Part shown: in pieces, positions 6,477 to 17,539 of the stretch
Layout: every line of letters starts with the position of its first letter
Position numbering within the stretch: position 1 is the first letter of the stretch
Source of the DNA: Actinomycetes bacterium
Lineage (GTDB): Bacteria > Actinomycetota > Actinomycetes > Mycobacteriales > Mycobacteriaceae
Reading direction: 5' to 3'
Assembly (NCBI GenBank): GCA_023417985.1
Contig: JAEZDV010000068.1
Location: 1 to 29,023, forward strand
Length of the DNA: 29,023 nucleotides
The notes under the pieces: generated by a model
Told to the model about the DNA's origin: nothing
The model's database searches: none
Seen by the model: only the letters and a program-made list of their open reading frames with translations
Program-made: the position numbers and the translations under genes

Positions 6477-7394
6477 TCACGGTCGTTGCAGGTCGCGGAG
6501 ATGTTGTGCGAGCGCACGAACGTCGGCGACTCGCCCCAGGTGAGCGAGCTTGTCCGGGTTGATCACGACCCGGACCGCCCCGATCCGTCCGTCGGTGATG
6601 TCGAAGGTCATGACCTGCACGATGGCCCCACTGTTGTCCCGCACGATCAGACCTGGGTGCCGGTTGATGTCCCGGGGCTCGAGCACCATGCCGACCTGTG
6701 CCATCGGCGAGATATACGAGGCGAGCAGACGAAGCACCTTCTCGCTACCCACAACAACCTTGCGTACCGCCGGCGCCTTGCCGCCGCTGTCGGCGACGAG
6801 TTGCACGTCGGCGGCCAGCAGGTCGCGAAGACCACGAACATCGCCGTTCTGAAACGCCGTGAGAAACCTTGCGGTGAGCCGTTCGTGAGCGAGTGGATCT
6901 GCATCGAATCGTGTCGCGCCACGATCGACGTGCCGACGTGCGCGCACCGCAAGCTGCCTGCACGCCGCCTCCGATCGGTCGACGATCTCGGCGATCTCGG
7001 CAAACCCGAATCCGAATGCTTCACGTAACACGAAGACGGCACGCTCGAGGGGGGTCAGTCGCTCGAGCAGGACGAGCGCCGCCATCGACACCGATTCCGT
7101 CAACTCTGCCGCGCGCTGCGGGTCGTCGTAGGGCTCATCGAGAATCGGCTCCGGAAGCCACTCGCCCACATACTGTTCGCGCCGCGCACGGGCCGATTCG
7201 AGCACGTTGATCGACACCCTCGTGACGACAGTGGACAGGAACGCGCGAGGCGAGTCCGGCCGGGTTCCGGATGCGTCGTATCGCATCCAGGTTTCCTGGA
7301 CCGCGTCCTCAGCCTCGGCGACGCTCCCGAGAATGCGGTAGGCGATGGCGAGGAGCAGCGGACGCAGGTCTTCGAACTCTTCGACGGCAGTCAC
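6477..7394 (-). CDS. ECF41-family RNA polymerase sigma factor (SigJ-like) with SnoaL-like C-terminal domain
   Basis: A 305-aa extracytoplasmic-function sigma factor. Residues 8-75 are region sigma2 ('ILGSVAEAEDAVQETWMRY'). Residues 77-85 hold the ECF41 linker motif 'YVGEWLPEP'. Residues 105-157 are sigma4 ('LTPLERAVFVLREAFGFGFAEIAEIV'). Residues 170-290 are the fused SnoaL/NTF2-like regulatory domain with the ECF41 signatures 'DSGGKAPA' (202-209) and 'NPDKL' (279-283). In this group the C-terminal domain replaces an anti-sigma factor and tunes activity from within the same polypeptide. The start is GTG at 7394 behind GGGAGGGG. It is the first gene of a pair with the oxidoreductase, and the promoter between them suggests direct control. 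The environmental signal is not evident from the sequence. Confidence 0.93.
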   Translation of the reverse strand: MTAVEEFEDLRPLLLAIAYRILGSVAEAEDAVQETWMRYDASGTRPDSPRAFLSTVVTRVSINVLESARARREQYVGEWLPEPILDEPYDDPQRAAELTESVSMAALVLLERLTPLERAVFVLREAFGFGFAEIAEIVDRSEAACRQLAVRARRHVDRGATRFDADPLAHERLTARFLTAFQNGDVRGLRDLLAADVQLVADSGGKAPAVRKVVVGSEKVLRLLASYISPMAQVGMVLEPRDINRHPGLIVRDNSGAIVQVMTFDITDGRIGAVRVVINPDKLAHLGRVADVRALAQHLRDLQRP

Positions 7395-7599
7395 CTCTGC
7401 CCCTCCCGTAGATCTGTGTGTTCGATGACAGCATTCCCTCGATATCCGTGCAACAACGCCGCGGGAGATCCCGGCAGATCACGCGACAGCGGCAGTCCCG
7501 TCCACGGTGCCGGCACCGAAGGATGTCGGCCGTTCGGACTATGGTGGCGCCCGTATCGGAGATGCTTCACACCGCACCGACACGAAACGGACTCCCTCC

Positions 7600-8268
7600 A
7601 TGACGCCGCCCGTCATTCCTCCCGCGCTCCGCACCTGTTCTCGCGCTGCCACCGTGCGACCATCCCGGACACCAGGTGACGGGCCACCTCACGGCGCGCC
7701 TGCGTGCACGACGACGACCAGTGCCTGCCGGACGGTGATTCCCTTCGGTCGCGACGGCGCCGGCATGCCCGTGTCCTGGGATCTGTCGGCCGGACGTAAC
7801 CTTCTCATCGCACGCGACGAACGTCTCGCTCCACCCAGCGTCTCCCTCGACCTGGCAGCGATGAGCGTGCTGTCGGGAGGCCACGACGTGGTCGTGTTCG
7901 ACCCGCACCGGCGACACCGGTGGCTGGCCGAGTTCGACTCCGGGCAGAGCGCTTCCGCCCGCTCGGCGGTGACCCCCGAAGACATCAGGCGCACGGTCGC
8001 CGACCTCGAGTCGGCGCCGGGGGCGCGGCCACGGCTGTTGCTGGTGGCCGACCTCGCCGCGACGGTGGCAGCTCTCGATCATCGAACCCGTGCTCAGCTC
8101 ACCGCCCTGGCGGTCACGGCGCGCGAGCGCCGGCTGACAATCGTGGCGACCACCGCAGACACGAATCCGCGGTGGTTCCCCGAGCATCTGATCGAGGCGT
8201 TCGACGACATCGTCGAGCCTCGGGTGGTCGCCGGGCGGTACCGCGAGCCACGGCTGTGGCCACGCTGA
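7600..8268 (+). CDS. Hypothetical protein resembling a degenerate FtsK/SpoIIIE ATPase core
   Basis: A 222-aa protein, unclassified with confidence. Residues 45-70 ('VIPFGRDGAGMPVSWDLSAGRNLLIA') look like the strand segment that precedes Walker A in FtsK/SpoIIIE motors. Where the GxxGxGKS loop should follow there is 'RDERLAPPS' instead. 'HDVVVFDP' (95-102), 'RLLLVADLAA' (145-154, Walker B position without the usual Asp-Glu) and 'LTIVATTAD' (179-187, in place of LATQ) keep the order of the motor fold. It therefore probably cannot hydrolyse ATP. Residues 1-44 are Pro/Thr-rich and low-complexity. The ATG at 7600 has no strong ribosome-binding site; an in-frame ATG exists at 7507. It is divergent from the sigma factor and 172 bp before the copper ATPase. 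A role is not apparent. Confidence 0.6.
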   Translation: MTPPVIPPALRTCSRAATVRPSRTPGDGPPHGAPACTTTTSACRTVIPFGRDGAGMPVSWDLSAGRNLLIARDERLAPPSVSLDLAAMSVLSGGHDVVVFDPHRRHRWLAEFDSGQSASARSAVTPEDIRRTVADLESAPGARPRLLLVADLAATVAALDHRTRAQLTALAVTARERRLTIVATTADTNPRWFPEHLIEAFDDIVEPRVVAGRYREPRLWPR

Positions 8269-8440
8269 CGGCGCCGATCTTCGTTCGGCCGCACATGGTG
8301 ACGAGCTCGCCCGGAATCCTCCGGTGTCACGCTTCCCGTCGCGAGCAGGACCCTGTGCGGCGCACAATCGACCGAGACACCGTGTACGGCCACCGGTAGT
8401 GCACCCGGCGGCAGATCAGCATGGCCTCCGGGAGGAACCG

Positions 8441-10588
<2,148 letters not shown>

Positions 10589-10599
10589 CCGGGCATGCG

Positions 10600-12195
10600 C
10601 TACCGCAGGAAACCGACCGCCTGTTCGGCGAGGCTCAGCATCGGTGACGGCATGATGCCGAGCAGCACGGTTGTCACGGCCGCGAATGCCACCACCGCGC
10701 CGGTGTAGGCACTCGTCGTCGCGAGTTGCGGCGGGTTGTCGGGTGGATCGCGGAAGAACATCAACACGATCACCCTGATGTAGAAGTACGCGGCGATGGC
10801 GCTGGCCAGCACACCGACGATCACCAACGCCACGGCATCACCGGCGACCGCAGCACCGAATACCGCAAATTTGGCGATGAAACCGCTGGTGAGCGGGATT
10901 CCGGCGAGAGAGAGCAGGAACAGCGCGAACACGGCCCCCAATGCGGGATAGCGCCTTCCCAGGCCTGCCCAGCGCGACAACTCCCACGCCTCGCCGTCCG
11001 GGTCGCGGACCAGCATCACCACACCGAACACCCCGACCGCACCCACGGCGTACGCGAACAGATAAAACAGGGTCGACGCCACCCCCACCGCGTTCGCTGC
11101 CACGACACCGGTCAGCACGAATCCGGTGTGGCTGACGGCCGAGTACGCGAGCATGCGCTTGACGTCGGTCTGGGTCACCGCGAGCACCGCTCCCACGAGC
11201 ATCGTCGCGATCGCCACCGCCCACAGGATGGGCCGCCAGTCGTCGCGCAGACCGGGCACCGCGACGTACAGCACTCGCATCAGTGCACCGAAGGCTGCGA
11301 TCTTCGTCGCCGCTGCCATGAAGGCGGTGATCGGTGTGGGCGCACCCTGATAGACGTCCGGGGTCCACGAATGGAACGGCACCGCACCGATTTTGAACAA
11401 CAGGCCGACGGACAGCAGACCCACGCCGATCAGGGCAATCGTCTCGTCTCCGGTTCCGGCCGCGACCGCGTCGGCGATGCCTGCCAGTTGCACGGTGCCC
11501 GCGTGTCCGTACAGAAGCGCGATCCCGTAGACGAAGAAGGCGGACGAGAAGGCGCCGAGCAGGAAGTATTTCAGCGCCGCCTCCTGGGAGATCAGCCGGC
11601 GTCGCCTGGCGAGTCCGCAGAGTAGGTACAGCGGCAGGGAGAGGACTTCGAGCGCGACGAACATGGTGAGCAGGTCACCTGCTGCCGGAAAAAGCAGCAT
11701 GCCTCCGACGGCGAACAACGTCAGCGGAAACACTTCGGTGCGGGTGACCCCCGCCTCGGTCGCTTCTCGCTCGGCGGCACTGCCGGGAAGAGCTGCGGCC
11801 TGCGGTGTGAATGCGTCGGTGTACACCGCGGCGGCGCGAGCACGGTCCGGAGCGGTGGTGGCGACGCTGCGCTCGGCGATGAGCGCAACGGACAACAGCG
11901 CTACCACCAGGATGGATGCCTGCAGGAACAGCGTCGCGCCGTCGATCACGACCGCCCCACCTGCCGTCAGTCCCCGGGTGCGTTTGACCACCACCGCAAT
12001 CAACGCGAGGGTCAGTCCCCCGAAGCTGAGGACCAGGTGTGCGGGGTACCGCGCGCGGGCCGGGACGAACGCCTCGACGAGCACTCCGACGACCGCAGCC
12101 CCGAACACGACGAGCATCGGCATGAGCATGCCGTAGTCGATGTCGGGCGCCGGCAACGCCTGTGCGAGTACGGCTCCGCCGTCGAGAGATGTCAC
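10600..12195 (-). CDS. nuoN: NADH-quinone oxidoreductase subunit N
   Basis: A 531-aa antiporter-like (Mrp-type) membrane subunit of respiratory complex I, one of three homologous proton-translocating subunits. Many hydrophobic helices are visible, as is the conserved core 'LKYFLLGAFSSAFFVYGIALLYG' with the essential Lys, and 'VGLLFKIGAVPFHSWTPDVYQGAPTPITAFMA' with the second Lys. The start is GTG at 12195, whose GTGA overlaps the nuoM stop by 4 bp; the frame runs on upstream through nuoM but that is a shadow. An Ala/Arg-rich hydrophilic loop at about residues 115-150 is longer than in E. coli. It is the last gene of the operon and ends 11 bp from the convergent copper ATPase, with no terminator hairpin visible in the gap. 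Confidence 0.96.
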   Translation of the reverse strand: MTSLDGGAVLAQALPAPDIDYGMLMPMLVVFGAAVVGVLVEAFVPARARYPAHLVLSFGGLTLALIAVVVKRTRGLTAGGAVVIDGATLFLQASILVVALLSVALIAERSVATTAPDRARAAAVYTDAFTPQAAALPGSAAEREATEAGVTRTEVFPLTLFAVGGMLLFPAAGDLLTMFVALEVLSLPLYLLCGLARRRRLISQEAALKYFLLGAFSSAFFVYGIALLYGHAGTVQLAGIADAVAAGTGDETIALIGVGLLSVGLLFKIGAVPFHSWTPDVYQGAPTPITAFMAAATKIAAFGALMRVLYVAVPGLRDDWRPILWAVAIATMLVGAVLAVTQTDVKRMLAYSAVSHTGFVLTGVVAANAVGVASTLFYLFAYAVGAVGVFGVVMLVRDPDGEAWELSRWAGLGRRYPALGAVFALFLLSLAGIPLTSGFIAKFAVFGAAVAGDAVALVIVGVLASAIAAYFYIRVIVLMFFRDPPDNPPQLATTSAYTGAVVAFAAVTTVLLGIMPSPMLSLAEQAVGFLR

Positions 12196-13886
12196 TCGTG
12201 GGCCCCTTCCTCGATACCGCTGTTCGAACCGGGTTCGGCCACCGGGCTTTCCGCCGGAACTGTCGGTTCGGGCTGATCCAGGTCGATCGACACGAGCGTG
12301 GCGTCGACGGCGGGGGTGATCGCGTCGAGCATCGGCTGTGGGTAGAGGCCGAGGTACAGGAGCAGTGCGATGAGCGGTGCCACCACCAGCAGTTCGCGCG
12401 GCAACAGGTCGGTCAAAGCGGAGCCGTGCTCTTCGGAGGGGTCGTTGCGGACCGGACCACCCATCATGCGCTGATAGAGCCACAGGATGTAGAGCGCCGA
12501 GAGGACCAGCGCCACTGTCGCGATCACGGCGGCAGCCTGATAGCGGGGATAGGTACCGACGAAGACGAGGAACTCGCTCACGAACGGGGCCAGACCCGGC
12601 AACGAGAGAGTCGCGAGACCCGCCACGAGGAATGTTCCGGCCAGGACCGGTGCGACCTTCTGCACCCCGCCGTACGCGGCGATCGCCCGGGAACCTCGGC
12701 GCGACACCAGGAATCCGGCGATGAGGAACAACGCTGCGGTCGAGATACCGTGGTTGACCATGTACAGCGTCGACCCGGTCTGGCCCTGGGCGGTCATCGC
12801 GAAGATACCGAGAACGATGAACCCGAAGTGCGAGATCGAGGTGTAGGCGATCAAGCGCATGAGGTCCGTCTGCCCGATGGCGAGCATCGCGCCGTACACG
12901 ATCCCGATGACCGCGAGCGTGACCACCAGCGGCGCGAAATACACCGAGGCCCCGGGGAACAACTGCAGGCAGTACCGCAGCATCCCGAACGTACCGACCT
13001 TGTCGACCACCGCCATCATGAGTACCGCGGCGACCGGTGTGGTCTGCACCGCCGCGTCGGGCAGCCATCCGTGCAGCGGCCACAACGGGGCCTTCACGGC
13101 GAAGGCGAACATGAAGCCGAGGAACAGCGCGTTGAGCACGGCGGGCGCGGCACCGAGTTCCCCTGCCGCAGCGGCGTCGCTGATCACCCGGAGGTCGAAG
13201 GTGCCCAGTCCCGGTTCGCTTCCCAGTTCCGCCTTCGCGGTCACGACATAGAGACCGACCATCGCGGCGAGCATGACGAGACCACCGAGCAGGTTGTAGA
13301 GCAGGAACTTCACGGCCGCGCGCGACCGTGCGGCGCGGTCGCTTCCCCGGCCTCCGAAACCCGCGATGAGGAAGTACATCGGGATGAGCATGGCCTCGAA
13401 GAACACATAGAAGAGCAGGACGTCGAGCGTGCTGAACGAGACGAGCACCATCGCCTCGACGACCAGCATCAACGCGACGTAGGTGTGCGCCGAGCGGGGG
13501 TGTAACGGCTCCGACGCGCTGCCCCCCGCATCGCGATCGGTGGCCTCGGGGTGGTCGGCGGCACGGCCGTCGTGCCACCCCGCCAGCATCAGCAGCGGTA
13601 CCAGGACCACGGTGAGCAGGATGAGCACGAGCGCGATGCCGTCGATGCCGAGGCGATACGCGGACCCGAAAGACGGTATCCAAGGCTGAGATTCGACGTA
13701 CTGGTACCGGTCGCCGGACGGGGAGAATCCGACGGCCAGGAAGATGCCGACGAGCAGCACGGCCACTGCCGTTGCGAGTCCGAGCACTCTTGCGGCGGAG
13801 GACATCCGGGCGGGCAGAGCGAAGACGAGCACTGCGCCGATCAGCGGGAGGACCCACAGGATCGTCAGCCAGGGCACGGTGGTCAC
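12192..13886 (-). CDS. nuoM: NADH-quinone oxidoreductase subunit M
   Basis: A 564-aa polytopic membrane subunit of complex I and Mrp-antiporter homologue, forming the middle proton channel of the membrane arm. Family features are 'VFFEAMLIPMYFLI' (the conserved Glu), 'KFLLYNLLGGLVMLAAM', 'FAVKAPLWPLHGWLPDAAVQTTPVAAVLM' (Lys and His of the half-channel) and 'LMRLIAYTSISHFGFI'. The start is GTG at 13886 with GGTGAGG upstream, 16 bp after the nuoL stop. It overlaps nuoN by 4 bp. A hydrophilic Asp/Ala/His insertion at about residues 102-130 and an acidic, Pro/Glu-rich tail of about 25 residues are actinobacterial-style extras. Confidence 0.96.
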   Translation of the reverse strand: MTTVPWLTILWVLPLIGAVLVFALPARMSSAARVLGLATAVAVLLVGIFLAVGFSPSGDRYQYVESQPWIPSFGSAYRLGIDGIALVLILLTVVLVPLLMLAGWHDGRAADHPEATDRDAGGSASEPLHPRSAHTYVALMLVVEAMVLVSFSTLDVLLFYVFFEAMLIPMYFLIAGFGGRGSDRAARSRAAVKFLLYNLLGGLVMLAAMVGLYVVTAKAELGSEPGLGTFDLRVISDAAAAGELGAAPAVLNALFLGFMFAFAVKAPLWPLHGWLPDAAVQTTPVAAVLMMAVVDKVGTFGMLRYCLQLFPGASVYFAPLVVTLAVIGIVYGAMLAIGQTDLMRLIAYTSISHFGFIVLGIFAMTAQGQTGSTLYMVNHGISTAALFLIAGFLVSRRGSRAIAAYGGVQKVAPVLAGTFLVAGLATLSLPGLAPFVSEFLVFVGTYPRYQAAAVIATVALVLSALYILWLYQRMMGGPVRNDPSEEHGSALTDLLPRELLVVAPLIALLLYLGLYPQPMLDAITPAVDATLVSIDLDQPEPTVPAESPVAEPGSNSGIEEGAHE

Positions 13887-13902
13887 GAGTGCCTCACCCC
13901 CA

Positions 13903-15795
13903 TCACATTCTCACCAGCATCAGTGCGGCGACGATGATCGTCGCGCCGCCGAACATGTAGAGGGCGTACGAGCGGACGAACCCGGTCTGCAGCAACCGCA
14001 GTCGGCGGGACACCGCTCCGATCAGCACCGCAGTTCCGGTGACCGTGCCGTCGATCCCGCGACTTTCGACCTGCTCGAGTCCGACGACCGCCACCCGGCC
14101 CGGCCGCATGAAGACCGCTTCGTTCACGGTGTCGCCGTAGAGGTCGCGGCGGGCAGCGGTCGTGAACGACGACACGTCGGCGGGCGCGGACTCGGCCACC
14201 GGCCTCGTCGCGTACTGCCGGTACGCCGCATAGACGCCGGCGGCGACCACCGCGAGGGTGAGCACCGTGACGAGCCACACCGGCAGACCGCCGCCGTGCG
14301 CCGGCTCCCCGACCACCGGTTCGAGCCAGTGTTCGAGGCTTCCGCCTGCCACCAGCGCACCGCCTGCTCCGACCGATCCGACGGCGAGCACGATCATCGG
14401 CCACGTCATGATGTGCGGTGCCTCGTGCGGGTCGGCGTCGGCCTCCCAGCGGTGTTCCCCGAAGAACGTCATGATCATCACGCGGCTCATGTAGAAGGCG
14501 GTCAATCCGGCGCCGAGCAGCGCCGCGATCCCCAGTACCGCTCCGAGCAAACCGCCTTCGGCGAACGCCACTTCGATGATCTTGTCCTTGGAGAAGAACC
14601 CGGAGAACGGCGGAACCCCGATGATCGCGAGATACCCGAGGCCGAACGTGACGAAGGTGACGGGCATGAACGCACGGAGCCCACCGAATCGGCGCATGTC
14701 GGTCTCGTCGTTCATCGCGTGCATCACCGAGCCCGCTCCGAGAAACAATCCGGCCTTGAAGAACCCGTGAGTGAGCAGATGCAGAATCGCGAAGACGCAT
14801 CCGGCCGGCCCCAGCCCGGCAGCGAGCACCATGTACCCGATCTGGCTCATCGTGGAGGCGGCGAGTGCCTTCTTGATGTCGTCCTTCGCGCAACCGATGA
14901 TCGCGCCGAACAAGAGCGTGGCGGCCCCGACCAGCACCACCACCAGACGGGCGGCAGGCGCGGCCTCGAAGATCGCGTTCGCTCGGACGATCAGATAGAC
15001 ACCGGCGGTCACCATCGTCGCCGCGTGGATGAGCGCGGAGACGGGGGTGGGTCCTTCCATCGCGTCGCCGAGCCACGACTGCAACGGCAACTGTGCCGAC
15101 TTCGCGCATGCGGCGAGCAGCAAGGTCAGGCCCAGCGCGGTGGCGATGCCTTCACTCGCATCGGGTACAGCCGCGAATACCGCGTCGTAGTCGAGGGTGC
15201 CGAACGTGGCGAACATGATCATGAGTGCGACGAGCAATCCCATGTCGCCCACGCGGTTGACCACGAACGCCTTCTTCGCCGCGGTCGCCGCGGAGGGCTT
15301 GTGCTGCCAGAACCCGATGAGCAGGTACGACGCGAGACCGACACCTTCCCAGCCCAGGTACAGGACGAGAAAGTTGTCGGCGAGAACCAGGACCAGCATC
15401 GCCGCGAGAAACAGGTTGAGGTAGGCGAAGAACTTCCGCCGAGCGGGATCGTGCGCCATGTAGCCGACCGAATAGATGTGGATCAGCGTCCCCACCCCGG
15501 TGATGAGCAACACGAAACACACCGACAGCTGGTCGATTCGAAGGCCCATGTCGACCTGGAGCTGCCCGACGGACACCCACTCGAACAGGGTCTGCCGGGC
15601 GCTGCGTGCGTCTGTGTCCGCGCCGAGCATCTCGGTGAACACCGCGACGCCGAGCACGAACGACACGAGCGCCGCGCCGCATCCCAGCAGGTGACCCCAC
15701 CGGTCGCTGCGACGCCCGGCGAGAAGCAGCACCACAGCCCCCAGCAGGGGAATCACCGGAATCAACCAGAGTGCCGAGGACGGGAACGAAGTCAT
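13903..15795 (-). CDS. nuoL: NADH-quinone oxidoreductase subunit L
   Basis: A 630-aa distal proton-pumping subunit of complex I. It has about 16 hydrophobic segments. Conserved pieces include 'VGLIHIYSVGYM'-like text near residue 105, 'LGWEGVGLASYLLIGFW' with the key Glu, 'KKAFVVNRVGDMGLL' with the channel Lys, 'QLPLQSWLGDAMEGPTPVSALIHAATMV' and 'LTHGFFKAGLFLGAGSV'. The C-terminal part (about 510-620) corresponds to the lateral amphipathic helix that braces the membrane arm and ends in a final transmembrane helix. The ATG at 15795 has GAGGAGA upstream. It follows nuoK after a 60-bp gap. Confidence 0.97.
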   Translation of the reverse strand: MTSFPSSALWLIPVIPLLGAVVLLLAGRRSDRWGHLLGCGAALVSFVLGVAVFTEMLGADTDARSARQTLFEWVSVGQLQVDMGLRIDQLSVCFVLLITGVGTLIHIYSVGYMAHDPARRKFFAYLNLFLAAMLVLVLADNFLVLYLGWEGVGLASYLLIGFWQHKPSAATAAKKAFVVNRVGDMGLLVALMIMFATFGTLDYDAVFAAVPDASEGIATALGLTLLLAACAKSAQLPLQSWLGDAMEGPTPVSALIHAATMVTAGVYLIVRANAIFEAAPAARLVVVLVGAATLLFGAIIGCAKDDIKKALAASTMSQIGYMVLAAGLGPAGCVFAILHLLTHGFFKAGLFLGAGSVMHAMNDETDMRRFGGLRAFMPVTFVTFGLGYLAIIGVPPFSGFFSKDKIIEVAFAEGGLLGAVLGIAALLGAGLTAFYMSRVMIMTFFGEHRWEADADPHEAPHIMTWPMIVLAVGSVGAGGALVAGGSLEHWLEPVVGEPAHGGGLPVWLVTVLTLAVVAAGVYAAYRQYATRPVAESAPADVSSFTTAARRDLYGDTVNEAVFMRPGRVAVVGLEQVESRGIDGTVTGTAVLIGAVSRRLRLLQTGFVRSYALYMFGGATIIVAALMLVRM

Positions 15796-15855
15796 GTCGT
15801 GTCTCCTCTCGGCGCGTCGTGGTTCGTCACTCTCACCGTCCTTTGGGGGCGACCG

Positions 15856-16155
15856 TCAGTACCTGAGCAGATCGGCGTTGTCGACCGAGGCGGAGCGACG
15901 GGTCCGGAAGATCGTGACGATGATCGCGAGCCCCACCACCACCTCGGCCGCAGCGACCACCATCGTGAAGAATGCGAAAACCTGTCCGTGGAGATTGCCG
16001 TGCATCCTGGCGAACGTGACGAAGGCGAGGTTCGCTGCATTCAGCATGAGTTCGATACACATGAAGACGACGATTGCGTTGCGGCGCAACAATACTCCGG
16101 ATGCGCCGATGGTGAACAGCAACGCCGACAGGTACAGGTAGTTCTCGGGATTCAT
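15856..16155 (-). CDS. nuoK: NADH-quinone oxidoreductase subunit K
   Basis: A 99-aa membrane subunit of complex I with three helices, homologous to MrpC and mitochondrial ND4L. The two buried glutamates of the proton path are visible in 'FMCIELMLNAANLAF' and 'VVAAAEVVVGLAI'. Its ATG overlaps the nuoJ stop (ATGA, 4 bp). Length is the usual ~100 residues. Confidence 0.97.
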   Translation of the reverse strand: MNPENYLYLSALLFTIGASGVLLRRNAIVVFMCIELMLNAANLAFVTFARMHGNLHGQVFAFFTMVVAAAEVVVGLAIIVTIFRTRRSASVDNADLLRY

Positions 16156-16991
16156 CGCATGTCCCCCTCGTCGCGGCCGTCGCCTGTGCCGTTCTCGCCG
16201 ACGGCACCCCCCGCGTCCGCAGGGCCGGGGACACCGAGATCATCGGGCCCCCAGTCCCGTCCGATGCGACGCAGCAGCGGACCGACGGAGTTCTCCGCGA
16301 ACGACCCGTCGGGAAGCAGGGCGGGAACGTCGGCCGCGTTGTGCCGCGCGTAGACACCGGGCCCGGGAAGCGGCGTCACCCGCCCTCCGGTCCGGAACCG
16401 CTCCTCGGAGAGTTCCCGCTGGGTGCGCCGCGGACGGAGTCGCTCCCGGTGTGCGAGCACCATGGCGCCGAGAGTCGCGGTGATCAGCAGAGCCCCGGTC
16501 AGTTCGAACGCCCACACGTAATCCAGGAACAGCAGTACGGCCAGCTCTTCGACGTTGCCGGACGCGTCGGCGGCGTCGAAGCCTGCGAAACCTCTCATGG
16601 TCGCGTTTCCGAGGCCGGCGATCAGCAGGATGCCGAATCCGATACCCACGGCAATGGCGAAAACTCGTTGCGCACGCAGTGTCTCGACGAGCGAGTCGGA
16701 CGAGTCGATACCCACGAGCATGAGCACGAACAGGAACAACATCATGACCGCACCGGTGTAGACGACGATCTGCACGACACCGAGGAACAACGCTCCCTGG
16801 GCGATGTACAGGACGGCGAGGACCACCATGGTCATGGCGAGGAAGACTGCCGAGTACACGGCTTTGGCGGCCCCGACCACTCCGAGGGCACCGATCACCG
16901 CGACGGTGGCGAGGATCCAGAACTGGACTTCTTCGCCGGTCGAGGTCTGGGTGAGTTCCTGGGCGAGCAGCACCGTTCCGGGTGCGTTCAT
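16152..16991 (-). CDS. nuoJ: NADH-quinone oxidoreductase subunit J
   Basis: A 279-aa membrane subunit of complex I, homologous to ND6, near the quinone site. Five hydrophobic helices lie in the first ~180 residues, including 'VVQIVVYTGAVMMLFLFVLML', which carries the pi-bulge region of helix 3. The remaining ~95 residues are hydrophilic, rich in Arg, Gly and Asp, and absent from the 184-aa E. coli protein; long tails are usual in actinobacterial NuoJ. The ATG at 16991 overlaps the nuoI stop (ATGA). The frame is open upstream, but that part lies opposite nuoI in another frame. Confidence 0.95.
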   Translation of the reverse strand: MNAPGTVLLAQELTQTSTGEEVQFWILATVAVIGALGVVGAAKAVYSAVFLAMTMVVLAVLYIAQGALFLGVVQIVVYTGAVMMLFLFVLMLVGIDSSDSLVETLRAQRVFAIAVGIGFGILLIAGLGNATMRGFAGFDAADASGNVEELAVLLFLDYVWAFELTGALLITATLGAMVLAHRERLRPRRTQRELSEERFRTGGRVTPLPGPGVYARHNAADVPALLPDGSFAENSVGPLLRRIGRDWGPDDLGVPGPADAGGAVGENGTGDGRDEGDMR

Positions 16992-17539
16992 GACGGTAGT
17001 CCGCCGGTCGGTGCCTCCGGGTCGGTGTCGCCGGCGGCCGAGACGGAGCCGGTGTAGTAGTCCTCGGCGGTGGTCCCCGGCGCCATCGGATGCGGTGGAG
17101 GGCGCATGCCGTCTTCCATCGGCGCGAGGAGCCGGTCCTTGTCGTAGATGAGGTCGGTGCGGTTGTCGTCGACCATCTCGTAGTCGTTTGTCATCGTCAG
17201 TGCTCGGGTCGGACATGCTTCGATGCACAGCCCACAGCCGATACAACGCAGGTAGTTGATCTGGTAGACGCGTCCGAATCGTTCACCCGGCGAATATCGT
17301 TCGTCCTCGGTGTTATCCGCGCCCTCGACGTAGATCGCGTCGGCGGGACACGCCCACGCGCACAGTTCGCACCCGATGCATTTCTCGAGGCCGTCCGCAT
17401 ACCGGTTGAGTTGGTGCCGGCCGTGGAAGCGCTCCGCAGTCGGGTTCTTCTCCTCCGGGTAGAACTCGGTGTTGGGCTTCTTGAACATCGTCGAGAAAGT
17501 CACACCGAAACCCGCGAGTGGGCCGAGGAACTCAGACAT
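16988..17539 (-). CDS. nuoI: NADH-quinone oxidoreductase subunit I
   Basis: A 183-aa peripheral iron-sulfur subunit of complex I carrying clusters N6a and N6b, which pass electrons towards NuoB. Two ferredoxin motifs are seen: C54-x2-C57-x2-C60-x3-C64P and C99-x2-C102-x2-C105-x3-C109P. The C-terminal 45 residues (Pro/Met/Asp-rich) extend past the cluster domain. The ATG at 17539 has GGAGGAGAG upstream and overlaps the nuoH end by 8 bp. A longer in-frame start inside nuoH is rejected on this basis. Confidence 0.97.
   Translation of the reverse strand: MSEFLGPLAGFGVTFSTMFKKPNTEFYPEEKNPTAERFHGRHQLNRYADGLEKCIGCELCAWACPADAIYVEGADNTEDERYSPGERFGRVYQINYLRCIGCGLCIEACPTRALTMTNDYEMVDDNRTDLIYDKDRLLAPMEDGMRPPPHPMAPGTTAEDYYTGSVSAAGDTDPEAPTGGLPS

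Noticed and set aside
13744..16353. An 869-codon plus-strand open frame, with another of 447 codons at 12162-13505
   Set aside because: Both lie opposite nuoL, nuoK, nuoJ and nuoM. The products are His/Arg/Glu/Gln-rich low-complexity strings with no domain, as expected from antisense frames of high-GC membrane-protein genes.
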